A DNA stretch of 64,000 nucleotides from Agromyces ramosus. Lineage in GTDB: Bacteria; Actinomycetota; Actinomycetes; Actinomycetales; Microbacteriaceae. The stretch spans positions 868,001-932,000 of the forward strand of contig NZ_JAUSYY010000001.1 of assembly GCF_030817175.1 (NCBI RefSeq), in the 5' to 3' direction. The notes beneath the pieces were generated by a model, which saw nothing but the letters and a program-made list of their open reading frames with translations, was not told the DNA's origin and did no database searches. The position numbers and the translations under genes were made by a program. This document shows, one piece after another, positions 8,871 to 24,123 of the stretch (positions are counted from its first letter, which is position 1; every line of letters begins with the position of its first letter).

Positions 8871-9533
8871 ATGTCCGACTCTTCACGTCGCCGCGATTTC
8901 CGGAGCACCCTCAAGCAGCACGAACGCCTCGCCTCGACGCCGGATGCCGCTGCGCTCGCGTCGTCGGCCGCGCCGAGTGTCATGCCCCCTCCTGCGCCGG
9001 CCGGCGCTCCTCGTGCGTCCATCGGCACCGCCCCGGGCCAGCCCGCCCTCCGATCCTCCGCCGGCACGCGACCTCTCGGCACCGCCGGCTCCGTGCTGCC
9101 CGAGCTCGCCGAGGCCCCGCAGTCGGAGCGCAAGTGGTGGCGGCATCCGGCGTTCATCGTCTCGATCGCTCTCACCGTGCTCGCCCTCGCGGGTGCGGCG
9201 ACCTGGTTCATCGTCTCCGCCGTGACCGATGACTCGGTCGCGGTCAGCGCACTGGGCCTGCAGATCGACGAAGGCAATGCGCACCTCGACTGGAGTGGAC
9301 CCGACGCCGCCTACAGCCTCTATGCCGTGCACGGCAACGGCGACGTCGTCGACCTCACGCAGTTCGTGCGCGGAGGCACCGAGGCGTGGGTGTACTCGGC
9401 CGCGGGCCTCTACGAGAGCGATACGTGCTTCGTCGTGCGCCCGACCGCGGTCGGCGGCGACGTCGCACTCGACGCCGCGACCCTCGCATCGCAGCGCGCC
9501 CGGAGCGTCTGCGTGGCCGACGCGTCGTCGTGA
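8871..9533 (+). CDS. single-pass membrane protein beside T7SS, function unknown
   Basis: The 220-residue protein has a Pro/Ala-rich cytoplasmic N-terminus (1-85), one transmembrane helix (about 97-118, IVSIALTVLALAGAATWFIV) and an extracytoplasmic domain of about 100 residues with two cysteines that may pair. The start ATG 8871 (MSDSSRRRD) is preceded by AAGGGA. It is divergent from the secretion operon and its stop overlaps the start of the following lipoprotein gene. I do not recognise a family. EccB proteins also have one N-terminal helix, but this one is far shorter, so equating them is not justified. Confidence 0.7.
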   Translation: MSDSSRRRDFRSTLKQHERLASTPDAAALASSAAPSVMPPPAPAGAPRASIGTAPGQPALRSSAGTRPLGTAGSVLPELAEAPQSERKWWRHPAFIVSIALTVLALAGAATWFIVSAVTDDSVAVSALGLQIDEGNAHLDWSGPDAAYSLYAVHGNGDVVDLTQFVRGGTEAWVYSAAGLYESDTCFVVRPTAVGGDVALDAATLASQRARSVCVADASS

Positions 9534-10285
9534 AGCGTCACCTCGCGCTGCTCGCGCTCGTGGGCGTGGCGCTCACCGCGTGCAGCGGGCAGCCCGCGGA
9601 TGCCCCGCCCACACCGTCCCACCTCGCCCTCGACCGGCTCGGTGACGAGCCGGCATCCGGCAACGGGCTCTGGCTGCTCGGGGGCGGCGACGCCGCCGAC
9701 GAGATCGAGCGCGCGGTGGGCGACGCCGGCACCGTGACGTACTCGGGCGAGTTCACCGAGCTCACGCCCGGCACCGCCGGGGCTGAGCCGAGCCCCGGGC
9801 GCACGCTCCGCGTCGAGTACACCGGCCGGCCCGACCACTATGCGGCCACGATCGAGACCGGCGCGCTCCGCGCCGAGGTCGTGGCCGTCGACGGTCGCAC
9901 CTACCTGCGCGGCAACGCCGCGTACGCCGCACATACCGGCATCGCCGAGGTGGAGCAGGGATTCGTGTGCGCCGTGTCGGGCGGGTCGCTCGTCGAGGAG
10001 TGGGCGCCGTTCCTGCACCCGCGAGAACTCGTCGCCGACCTGCTCGAGGCGAGCGCCACACTGACGGTGCAACCGCCGCAGGGCGACGCCCAGACCCTCG
10101 ATGTCGTCGTCGGCAGCGCCGACGCACCCGCCGGCGTGATGACCGTGCAGCGCACCGGTCCGCCGCTCCCGGGAGCGTTCACCGCGGGCGACTCGACCGG
10201 CAGCGGCTCGTTCACGTTCTCTGCGTGGGGCGAACAACCTGATGTTGCCGCACCGACCGATCCGGTGCGTGCGTGCGGCTCCTGA
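9530..10285 (+). CDS. putative lipoprotein, LppX/LprG-like
   Basis: The product starts VKRHLALLALVGVALTAC, a compact lipoprotein signal with the lipobox cysteine at residue 18. The mature part (about 230 residues) has the pattern of the LolA/LppX-type mycobacterial lipoproteins: an early strand region around TVTYSGEF, then a strand/helix alternation with VDGRTYLRGN. Those proteins carry hydrophobic lipids, but this assignment is tentative. The GTG start at 9530 overlaps the upstream stop (GTGA), giving strong evidence of co-translation with the membrane protein at 8871. It ends 14 bases from the converging gene at 10299. Confidence 0.7.
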   Translation: MKRHLALLALVGVALTACSGQPADAPPTPSHLALDRLGDEPASGNGLWLLGGGDAADEIERAVGDAGTVTYSGEFTELTPGTAGAEPSPGRTLRVEYTGRPDHYAATIETGALRAEVVAVDGRTYLRGNAAYAAHTGIAEVEQGFVCAVSGGSLVEEWAPFLHPRELVADLLEASATLTVQPPQGDAQTLDVVVGSADAPAGVMTVQRTGPPLPGAFTAGDSTGSGSFTFSAWGEQPDVAAPTDPVRACGS

Positions 10286-10298
10286 GCTCGACGAACGC

Positions 10299-11291
10299 CT
10301 AGCGCTGCACCTGCGGGCCGGCCGCGAGTTCGCGGTCGTACTCCTCGCGCGCGAGCCGGTTGCGCTCGGTGACGGAGCGCCCGCGCGCCGCGATCCACCC
10401 GCCCAGCCAGATCGGGATCTCGTGGGCGATGACGAACGCCGCGATCGCGAACGGGTCGAGCCAGCGCTGTCCGATGAACTCGCCCGCCTGCTCGGCAGTG
10501 CGCGTCCACGCCTCGACCGTGAGCAGCGCGCCCCCGATGTAGGAGAAGTACACGAGCACCGCGACCAACAGGCTGAACACGGCGTACGACCACCACGGGC
10601 CGCGATTGACGATCACGGCGAGCAGCGCGAACCCGATGAAGAACGCGGCGACCGGCACCCAGAACACGGGCTTCACGAGGAACTCCGTGAACACGGCGTT
10701 CGCCTCGCCCGCGTTGCCCTGCGCGAGCAGCAGCAGGTAGGCGACCCCCGCGTACAGGAGCGCGAACAGCACGGTGCCGAGGAGGGCGACGAGCGCGCCG
10801 AACCCACGGTTGCTGCGCATCTTCGGAGGGGTCGGCGCCTGAACGTAGATCGTCTGCTGCGCAGGCTGCGGCGCGATGTAGGGCTCGGGCTCGTCGGCGA
10901 GCGTTGCCGCCCCGGCCGTGGTGCCCGCGGCCACCGTCGCGGCCGGCACGTACGTGTCGCGGCGCACCGCTTCGGCGGGGACGGGCGCGGGCGTGTCCGT
11001 GGCCTCGTCGATGCCATTGGCCTCGGATGCCGCGGCGTCGGCGTTGGCTCGTTCGACCGCCGCGTCGAGTCGTGCGGTGGCCGCGTCAGGGGCCTCGTCG
11101 TCGGCCGGTGGCGCAGGCTCCGGCGTGGTCACGTCGGCGGCTCGTGCGTCGTCGGGCGCGGCGTCGTCGTATGCGTCGCCCACCTGGGGCTCGTCGGGCG
11201 CAGGCTCGGGCGTCGGCGCGGGAACCGCAGCGTCGTCGGCTGTGGTGTCGTCGTGGCGCTCCGGATCCGCTCCGGGAGTCGTGCTGCTCAT
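10299..11291 (-). CDS. multi-pass membrane protein with long disordered N-terminus
   Basis: The 330-residue protein has about 165 N-terminal residues rich in Ala, Asp, Glu and Pro that look disordered and acidic, followed by four hydrophobic helices in the second half (ALVALLGTVLFALLYAGVAY; FWVPVAAFFIGFALLAVIV; YAVFSLLVAVLVYFSYIGG; FAIAAFVIAHEIPIWLGGW). The C-terminus is short and charged. ATG 11291 has a GGAAGGAG site upstream. Its family is not recognised; similar architectures are common in Microbacteriaceae hypothetical proteins. Whether it belongs functionally to the secretion locus is unknown. Confidence 0.72.
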   Translation of the reverse strand: MSSTTPGADPERHDDTTADDAAVPAPTPEPAPDEPQVGDAYDDAAPDDARAADVTTPEPAPPADDEAPDAATARLDAAVERANADAAASEANGIDEATDTPAPVPAEAVRRDTYVPAATVAAGTTAGAATLADEPEPYIAPQPAQQTIYVQAPTPPKMRSNRGFGALVALLGTVLFALLYAGVAYLLLLAQGNAGEANAVFTEFLVKPVFWVPVAAFFIGFALLAVIVNRGPWWSYAVFSLLVAVLVYFSYIGGALLTVEAWTRTAEQAGEFIGQRWLDPFAIAAFVIAHEIPIWLGGWIAARGRSVTERNRLAREEYDRELAAGPQVQR

Positions 11292-11408
11292 GATCGCGCT
11301 CCTTCCGGGCACCCACGTACCCGCGATGGCCCAAATGTAGCAACCAGCCGCCGCCCGGGCCGGGAGCCCGCGCCGGGCGAGCTCACCGAAACGTCCCACG
11401 CATGAACG

Positions 11409-11442
11409 ACGAAGGGCCCCGGATCGCTCCGGGGCCCTTCGT
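11409..11442 (-). terminator. strong hairpin terminator after rpoC
   Basis: A perfect 15-bp stem (ACGAAGGGCCCCGGA paired with its complement) closes a TCGC loop, 13 bases beyond the rpoC stop. There is no T-tract, as is usual in high-G+C actinobacteria, so it is a hairpin-type terminator by position and stability. Confidence 0.85.
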
Positions 11443-11454
11443 GCGTGTCGGCGA

Positions 11455-15351
<3,897 letters not shown>

Positions 15352-15395
15352 TTTCTCTCCTTGGAAAGTCTCTGGAATCGTCTACTGGCCTGGGC

Positions 15396-18887
<3,492 letters not shown>

Positions 18888-18971
18888 GTGAGTATCCTCC
18901 ATGGGCCCCGTCGGGCCCGGTTCACTGTCGGTAGCGGAGAGTGGTACCCCTCAGACGAAGTGCGGGTGCCG

Positions 18972-18987
18972 GAGACCGAAAGGTCTC
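18972..18987 (-). other. hairpin in rpoB leader
   Basis: An inverted repeat GAGACC-GAAA-GGTCTC (plus-strand reading) lies about midway in the roughly 150-base untranslated leader between the predicted rpoB promoter and its start codon. In the RNA it gives a 6-bp stem with a UUUC loop. It may affect leader stability or regulation; there is no direct evidence of function. Confidence 0.45.
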
Positions 18988-19046
18988 GACACGCACGGAG
19001 CCGACCGCAATATGAAGGCATGGTGGGTCTGGGAGCGCAAAGGTTA

Positions 19047-19075
19047 ACTATATGTCTCCAGACGCGCCATGTCCA
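19047..19075 (-). promoter_or_regulatory. sigma70-type promoter of rpoBC
   Basis: Reading the minus strand, TGGACA (19075-19070) and TATAGT (19052-19047) are separated by exactly 17 bases. This is close to the TTGACA/TATAAT consensus and is the best promoter match in the window. It gives a leader of about 150 bases upstream of the rpoB TTG start. Confidence 0.8.
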
Positions 19076-19205
19076 GTCGATTCTTGACCTCGTCGCAGAT
19101 CTCGGGTATAACCCAGCTTCACGGTGCCGCCGGAGCCCCGGAACCGGGCATCCAGGGCGATGTCCTCACTCGCAGGCCGCACCTCGCTCGTGCCACGATG
19201 CAGGC

Positions 19206-19970
19206 ATGGCGCAGCCCCGCATCGAGTTCGAGACCGACGTGTTCTCGCCGAGCGGGCTCACCCTGCTCGTCCAGGGTGCGGCGCAATCGCACGTCGATCC
19301 CGGTGACCCCACGCGCCTCTTCTTCGAGTACACCCGCCGCATCGGTCACGTGATCGATGCGATGCGGTTGCCGGGCTCGCCGCTCCGGGTGCTGCACCTC
19401 GGCGGAGGCGCGCTGACCCTTCCCCGGTACGTGGAGGCCACGCGCCCGGGTTCGGCACAGGTCGTCGTCGAGCTCGACCGCGAGCTCCTCGAGGTGGTGC
19501 TCGACCGCCTGCCACTGCCGGCCGCAGCGGAGGTCGAGGTGATCGTCGGCGACGCGGCATCCGTCATCGGCGACCTCGCGGCCGCCGGCACCTCCTTCGA
19601 CCTCGTCGTCATCGACCTCTATGCGCGACTCGAGGCGCCGGCCTTCGTCGACACCCGCGAGTTCATGGCCGGATGCCTCGCGCTCGTCGCTCCCGGCGGC
19701 GTGCTCGTCGCGAACGTGGCCGATGCGGCCGGACTCGAGCGTTTGCGGGCGCAGGCGCGCGCGGTCGCCCGCGCGGCTCCGTCGGCCGAGCTGCTCGTCG
19801 CGGGCGACCCATCGGTGCTGTCGGGCACCGAGGAGGGCAACGCGGTGCTCGTGGCCGCCCCCGACGGGGTCCCGAAGCACCTCGTGCAGCGGCTCCGGGA
19901 GCACGGGCCGCACCCCGCCGAGGTGCTCGAACGCGAACGGCTCGACTTCGTGCTCTGGGATGCCTGCTGA
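19206..19970 (+). CDS. spermidine synthase-like methyltransferase-fold protein (copy 1)
   Basis: The 254-residue protein has the Rossmann-type fold of polyamine synthases/methyltransferases: RVLHLGGGALTLPRYV (motif I, about 60-75), an acidic strand end VVVELDRELLE (about 84-94), and FDLVVIDLYAR (about 130). In actinobacteria such short proteins are usually annotated as spermidine synthase-like, but a true aminopropyltransferase activity is not established. ATG 19206 follows a weak -10-like CACGAT by six bases. It is followed 36 bases later by a clear paralogue sharing the LHLGGGALTLPRYV and TRPGS motifs. It is divergent from rpoB. Confidence 0.8.
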   Translation: MAQPRIEFETDVFSPSGLTLLVQGAAQSHVDPGDPTRLFFEYTRRIGHVIDAMRLPGSPLRVLHLGGGALTLPRYVEATRPGSAQVVVELDRELLEVVLDRLPLPAAAEVEVIVGDAASVIGDLAAAGTSFDLVVIDLYARLEAPAFVDTREFMAGCLALVAPGGVLVANVADAAGLERLRAQARAVARAAPSAELLVAGDPSVLSGTEEGNAVLVAAPDGVPKHLVQRLREHGPHPAEVLERERLDFVLWDAC

Positions 19971-19993
19971 GCGGAGGCGGCGAGCGCGGCGGG

Positions 19994-19999
19994 TAGCGT
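19994..19999 (+). promoter_or_regulatory. -10 element, probable leaderless start
   Basis: TAGCGT ends seven bases before GTG 20007, the spacing expected when transcription begins at the start codon. This favours GTG 20007 over GTG 19998, which would lie inside the -10 element. Confidence 0.5.
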
Positions 20000-20006
20000 G
20001 GCATCC

Positions 20007-20882
20007 GTGCCAGAACTCGATCGGCCGGACCTCGAACGCCGCCTCGCCGCGAGCGGCCACCTCGCGCGCCTCGAGGAGTCCAGGCAGGTGCCCGGGTCGT
20101 GGACCCTCTACGTCGACGGCACGCCGCAATCGCATGTCGAGCTCGATCGGCCCGACTGGCTCGGCTTCGAGTACGTGCGCCGCATCGGCCACGCCGTCGA
20201 TCTCGTGCGGCCCGAAGGGCAGCCGATCACGGCGGTGCACCTCGGCGGCGGCGCGCTGACCCTGCCGCGGTACGTCGCGGTGACCCGGCCGGGCTCGCGC
20301 CAGCAGGTCGTCGAGCTGGAGTCAGAACTCGTGGAGCTCGTGCGCGAGCACCTGCCGCTCCCCCGCGGCGCGCAGGTGCGGGTGCGGCACGGCGACGCCC
20401 GCGAGGTGCTCGCGAAGCTGCCCGGCGGCCTCGACGGCGCCGTCGACCTCGCCGTGGTCGACATCTTCTCGGGCGCGCGCACGCCCGCGCACGTCACGAG
20501 CGCCGAGTTCTACGGGCTGCTCGTGCCGCGCCTCGCGCCGGGCGGCATCGTCGCCGTCAACGTCGCCGACGGTGCGGGGCTCGCGTTCGCGCGCTCGCAG
20601 GCGGCGACGCTCTCGCACGTCTTCGCGCACGTCGCGATCGCCGCCGACACCTCGATGCTGAAGGGACGCCGGTTCGGCAACGTCGTCATGTACGCCTCGC
20701 GCGACGAGCTGCCGTTCGCGGGCCTGCCGCGGCGCCTCGCGAGCGACCCCGCGCCGGCGAAGCTCGTCGACGGCGACGAGCTTCGCCGGTTCATCGCGGG
20801 TGCCCCCGTCGTGACCGATGCCACGGCGGTGCCGTCGCCGCCGCCCGCCCGATCGGTGTTCCTCACCAAGCCGGGCGGCTGA
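20007..20882 (+). CDS. spermidine synthase-like methyltransferase-fold protein (copy 2)
   Basis: This 291-residue paralogue of the preceding gene shares its order of motifs: GTPQSHVELD, RRIGHAVDLV, VHLGGGALTLPRYV, VVELESELVELV and VDLAVVDIFSGAR. It is about 35 residues longer, with an extra N-terminal segment and a longer Pro/Ala-rich C-terminus. The pair probably arose by tandem duplication. The start at GTG 20007 is chosen because TAGCGT lies seven bases upstream. It converges with the GHL10 gene, whose stop is 15 bases away. Confidence 0.8.
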   Translation: MPELDRPDLERRLAASGHLARLEESRQVPGSWTLYVDGTPQSHVELDRPDWLGFEYVRRIGHAVDLVRPEGQPITAVHLGGGALTLPRYVAVTRPGSRQQVVELESELVELVREHLPLPRGAQVRVRHGDAREVLAKLPGGLDGAVDLAVVDIFSGARTPAHVTSAEFYGLLVPRLAPGGIVAVNVADGAGLAFARSQAATLSHVFAHVAIAADTSMLKGRRFGNVVMYASRDELPFAGLPRRLASDPAPAKLVDGDELRRFIAGAPVVTDATAVPSPPPARSVFLTKPGG

Positions 20883-20897
20883 GGGGCATCCTCGTCG

Positions 20898-22553
20898 CTA
20901 CTCGGTGACGCGCACGCCGCTCGGCGCGGTCTCGTTCCAGACCCGGTCGAGCGCGGTCACCGCGTAGGTGTAGACCGCACCCGGCTCGGCCGTCTCGTCG
21001 ACGAACCGCTGCACGACTCCCGGCGCGGCGCGGCGCGTGGCCATGAGGTTCGCGGCGTTCTCGACGTCGATCGCGTCGGCGCGGCCGTCGACCCGGTAGA
21101 TCGCGAACGAGGTCGCGCGCGAAGTCGGCGGTGCGGCATCCGACCACTTCACCGTGACCCCGCCCGCGCCGTGCACGGCGTTCGCGAGCACGGGCGTGCG
21201 CAGCGAGCCCGCCGGCAGCCAGGGCATGGCCGGCACGATCGCCGGGCGCGAGTAGTGGTCGGCGCGCACGAGTGACATCGAGCCCTGCGGGTCGGCGGGC
21301 ACGTGCTTGGCCGAGAAGTACACGTTGCCGTGCACGGGCGCACGGGTCGCATCGATGTCGCGGTCGAACGTGAGGTGCTTCGAGAGCTCGGCGGGGTCGG
21401 TGAAGACGCCGGAGGTCACCTTGTAGAGGGCCTCGCCGATGTAGAGGTGCGTCCCGGATGCCTCGGCGACATCGGCCCACCAGGGCACGAGCTTCGCGTA
21501 ATCGGCGACCGCGAGTCCGAACTGCCAGTAGATCTGCGGGTTGATGTAGTCGAGCCAGCCCTCGAGCACCCACTTGCGGGTGTCGGCGAACTGCAGGTCG
21601 TACGACTGCGAGCCGCCGGTCTCCGACCCGAGCGGGTCGGTCGCCTTGTTGCGCCAGATGCCGAATGGGCTGATGCCGAACTTCACCCAGGGCTTCAGCG
21701 CCTTGATGCGCTCGGAGACGGAGTGCACGAAGGTGTCGACGTTGTTGCGCCGCCAATCGGCGACGTTCGCGAACCCGGCGCCGTGCGCGGCGTAGGTCGC
21801 GGCATCCGGAATCGTCTGGCCGGCGACGGGATAGGGATAGAAGTAGTCGTCGAAGTGCACGCCGTCGAGGTCGTAGTGCTCGACCGAGTGCAGGATCGCC
21901 TGCTGGATGTGCTCCTGCACCTCGGGCAGTCCGGGGTCGAAGTAGAGCTTGCCACCGTACGCCCAGATCCACTCGGGATGCACGCGGGCGGGGTGCTCGG
22001 GGACGAGCTTCGACGGGTCGGCGCCCATCGAGACGCGGTAGGGGTTGTACCAGGCGTGCAGTTCGAGGTTGCGGCGGTGCGCCTCCTCGACGATGAAGGC
22101 GAGCGGGTCGTAGCCCGGGTCCTGGCCCTGCACGCCCGTGAGGTACTGCGACCAGGGCTCGAGCGGACTCGGCCAGAACGCGTCGGCGGTCGGGCGCACC
22201 TGCACGAACACGGCGTTCAGGTTGAACTGCTCGGCGACGTCGAGCCAGTGCAGGAACTCGGCCTGCTGGTCGGCGGCGCTGAGTCCGGTGCGCGAGGGCC
22301 AGTCGATGTTCACGACCGACGAGATCCACATGGCGCGCAGTTCGCGCTTTCGAGGGGCGAGGGCGGCGGATGCCCCGACGGCGTCACCGGTCGCCGCGAA
22401 CGCCGGGCTCGGGCTGAGCGTGCCGATCGTGACCGTGAACGCGGATGCCGCGGCGCCGGCGACGGCGAGGGTGATGAAGCCGCGCCGGTCGAGCGCGGGG
22501 GCGGAAGCGGGGTCGCGCGGCTGACGGTCGTGCGGCGTGCGGTCGAGGGGCAT
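20898..22553 (-). CDS. Tat-exported GHL10/DUF187 family glycoside hydrolase-like protein
   Basis: The 551-residue product starts with a twin-arginine signal (RRGFITLAVAGAAAS, residues 22-36) ending near AFAATGD. The catalytic-type domain (about 68-400) has the GHL10/DUF187 signature: RELRAMWISSVVNIDWPS, NAVFVQVRPTADAFWPS, LHAWYNPYRV, and DLDGVHFDDYFYPYP with adjacent Asp residues. The last 110 residues look like a fibronectin type III domain. The family includes Bacillus YngK; its substrate is not settled. ATG 22553 has AGGAGG upstream. Two palindromic sites in its promoter resemble sequence in the murQ/amiE promoter, which suggests a role in cell-wall saccharide breakdown. Confidence 0.85.
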   Translation of the reverse strand: MPLDRTPHDRQPRDPASAPALDRRGFITLAVAGAAASAFTVTIGTLSPSPAFAATGDAVGASAALAPRKRELRAMWISSVVNIDWPSRTGLSAADQQAEFLHWLDVAEQFNLNAVFVQVRPTADAFWPSPLEPWSQYLTGVQGQDPGYDPLAFIVEEAHRRNLELHAWYNPYRVSMGADPSKLVPEHPARVHPEWIWAYGGKLYFDPGLPEVQEHIQQAILHSVEHYDLDGVHFDDYFYPYPVAGQTIPDAATYAAHGAGFANVADWRRNNVDTFVHSVSERIKALKPWVKFGISPFGIWRNKATDPLGSETGGSQSYDLQFADTRKWVLEGWLDYINPQIYWQFGLAVADYAKLVPWWADVAEASGTHLYIGEALYKVTSGVFTDPAELSKHLTFDRDIDATRAPVHGNVYFSAKHVPADPQGSMSLVRADHYSRPAIVPAMPWLPAGSLRTPVLANAVHGAGGVTVKWSDAAPPTSRATSFAIYRVDGRADAIDVENAANLMATRRAAPGVVQRFVDETAEPGAVYTYAVTALDRVWNETAPSGVRVTE

Positions 22554-22580
22554 CGTCGATCCTCCTGGTCGGTCCGTTTT

Positions 22581-22595
22581 GGAAGATACTTCCAC
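22581..22595. promoter_or_regulatory. palindromic operator upstream of GHL10 gene
   Basis: TGGAAG-ATA-CTTCCA is a perfect 6+3+6 inverted repeat 28 bases upstream of the GHL10 start and includes a -10-like TATCTT on the minus strand. The 15-base core AAGTATCTTCCAAAA differs at two positions from AACTATCTTCCATAA in the murQ/amiE intergenic region. It is a candidate binding site for the RpiR-family regulator encoded at 33326. Confidence 0.6.
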
Positions 22596-22611
22596 AGCGC
22601 GTGCGATCTGT

Positions 22612-22627
22612 GAAGAGTTACTTCCAA
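22612..22627. promoter_or_regulatory. second, imperfect operator-like repeat
   Basis: TGAAG-AGTTA-CTTCCA is a related inverted repeat with a longer spacer. Its centre lies about 32 bases (three helical turns) from the perfect site, so two dimers could bind the same face of the DNA. It shares TTTGGAAG with that site when read on the minus strand. Confidence 0.4.
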
Positions 22628-22633
22628 AGTCGA

Positions 22634-23494
22634 TCAGGCGTGCCGGAAGCGCACCGGCTGCCCGGGTCGCAATTGCGCGACCGCATCGAGCGAGGCGGAC
22701 GCCACGACCGCGATGACGGGGTAGCCGCCCGTCACCGGACGGTCGGCGAGCAGGATCGTCGGCTGTCCGCCACCGGCGACCTGGATCGAGCCCGGCACCG
22801 TCGCCTCGCTCACGAGCTCGCCCGCGATGCGCCGTTCGAGCGGCGGGCCGTCGAGCCGCGCCCCGATGCGGTCGGCCTGCTCGGAGAGGCGCCACTCGGT
22901 CTCGAAGAGGTTCGCGTGCGCGGCATCCGTGAACCAGTCGGCCCGCGGACCTGGAAGCAGCGCGATGGCCACCGCGCCGGCGGGCGGCGGGAAGGCCGCC
23001 TCCTGGTCGAGCAGGGGCACGGATGCCTCGGGCTCGTCGCCGATCGCGAGCACCTGTGCGGCGGCGATCGGCTCGGGGCCGAGGCCCGCGAGCGTGTCCC
23101 GCGAACGCGAGCCCAGCACCGCTGGCACGTCGATGCCGCCACGCACGGCGAGCACGTAGCGGATGCCGCGCTCGGCGAGGTCGATCTCGAGCACCGCGCC
23201 GTCGCGCCCACGCGCCGCCGTGTACGGCGCGATCGCACGCCCGTCGAGGCGCACGCTCCCCCAGGCGCCGGTCACCGCGAACCACGTCTCACCCTCGAAG
23301 CGGGCGCGGAACCCGCCGACGAGGAGCTCGAGGGCCGCCGCGCCGTCGGCGTTGCCGACGAGCCGGTTCGCGAGCGTGAGCGCGCCACGGTCGAGGGCGC
23401 CGGATGCCGCGACGCCGAGGTTCGCGAACCCGGGTCGTCCGAGGTCCTCGACGAGGGCGAGCGCCCCGGGCTGCTCGACGTGGAGCCGGTTCAT
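22634..23494 (-). CDS. pxpC: 5-oxoprolinase subunit C (biotin-dependent carboxyltransferase family)
   Basis: The 286-residue protein belongs to the PxpC/KipA family, which with PxpA and PxpB cleaves 5-oxoproline (pyroglutamate) to glutamate using ATP. Family hallmarks are LVEDLGRPGFANLGVAASGALD near the N-terminus, GGFRARFEG, and VPGSIQVAGGGQPTILLADRPVTGGYP near the C-terminus. Its ATG overlaps the pxpB stop (ATGA). It is the last gene of a tight three-gene operon and ends 80 bases before the GHL10 start on the same strand. Confidence 0.93.
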   Translation of the reverse strand: MNRLHVEQPGALALVEDLGRPGFANLGVAASGALDRGALTLANRLVGNADGAAALELLVGGFRARFEGETWFAVTGAWGSVRLDGRAIAPYTAARGRDGAVLEIDLAERGIRYVLAVRGGIDVPAVLGSRSRDTLAGLGPEPIAAAQVLAIGDEPEASVPLLDQEAAFPPPAGAVAIALLPGPRADWFTDAAHANLFETEWRLSEQADRIGARLDGPPLERRIAGELVSEATVPGSIQVAGGGQPTILLADRPVTGGYPVIAVVASASLDAVAQLRPGQPVRFRHA

Positions 23495-24123
23495 CCGGTG
23501 CCGATCGCCTCGAAGCGCACCCGGCGGCCCGGCATGAGCAGCGCGGGCGGATCGGACTCGGGATCCCACAGCGCCGCGTCGGTGCGCCCGATGAGGCGCC
23601 AGCCGCCGGGGCTCGGGCGCGGGTACACGCCGCCGAACGCGCCGGCGACCGCGACCGAGCCGGCGGGCACCCGAGTGCGCGGCGCGTCGAGCCTCGGCAC
23701 CTCGAACGGCCAGTCGTCGCTCACGAGGTAGCCGAACCCCGGCGCGAAGCCGATGAAGGCGACCCGCCACTCGGCCGCCTGGTGCCGCGCGGCGAGCGCC
23801 TCGGTCGAGACGCCGAGCAGCGCGGCGGTCTGGTGGAGGTCGTCGCCGTCGTAGACCACGGGGATCGTGACCTCGTCGGCCGTTCGCCCCGCGATGCGCG
23901 AGCCGGCCTCGGCGGGGACGCGCCGCACCCAGGTCGCGGCGGATTCGAGCGGCAGGCGTTCGGGGTCGACCGCAACGAGGATGGTGCGCGCGGCGGGAAC
24001 GAGCTCGATCACCCCGGGCCGCGGATCCGCGGCGAGCGCGTCGTGCAGTGCGAGCACCTCTTCGAGCGAGTCGCACTCGACGAGCACCGCCGCCTCGCCG
24101 CTCGGCAGCAGCCGACGGCTCAT
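23491..24123 (-). CDS. pxpB: 5-oxoprolinase subunit B (allophanate hydrolase subunit 1 family)
   Basis: The 210-residue protein is of the PxpB/KipI family: an N-terminal domain, then VAFIGFAPGFGYL, TRVPAGSVAVAGAFGGVYP and SPGGWRLIGRT, typical of the cyclophilin-like C-terminal domain. It works with PxpC to phosphorylate 5-oxoproline. ATG 24123 (MSRRLLPSGE) overlaps the pxpA stop, and the gene ends overlapping pxpC; longer in-frame openings upstream would run into pxpA and are rejected. Confidence 0.93.
   Translation of the reverse strand: MSRRLLPSGEAAVLVECDSLEEVLALHDALAADPRPGVIELVPAARTILVAVDPERLPLESAATWVRRVPAEAGSRIAGRTADEVTIPVVYDGDDLHQTAALLGVSTEALAARHQAAEWRVAFIGFAPGFGYLVSDDWPFEVPRLDAPRTRVPAGSVAVAGAFGGVYPRPSPGGWRLIGRTDAALWDPESDPPALLMPGRRVRFEAIGTG

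Noticed and set aside
22554..22633. Small coding gene between pxpC and the GHL10 gene
   Set aside because: The 80 bases hold palindromic sites and the ribosome-binding site of the GHL10 gene; no start-plus-RBS frame is present.
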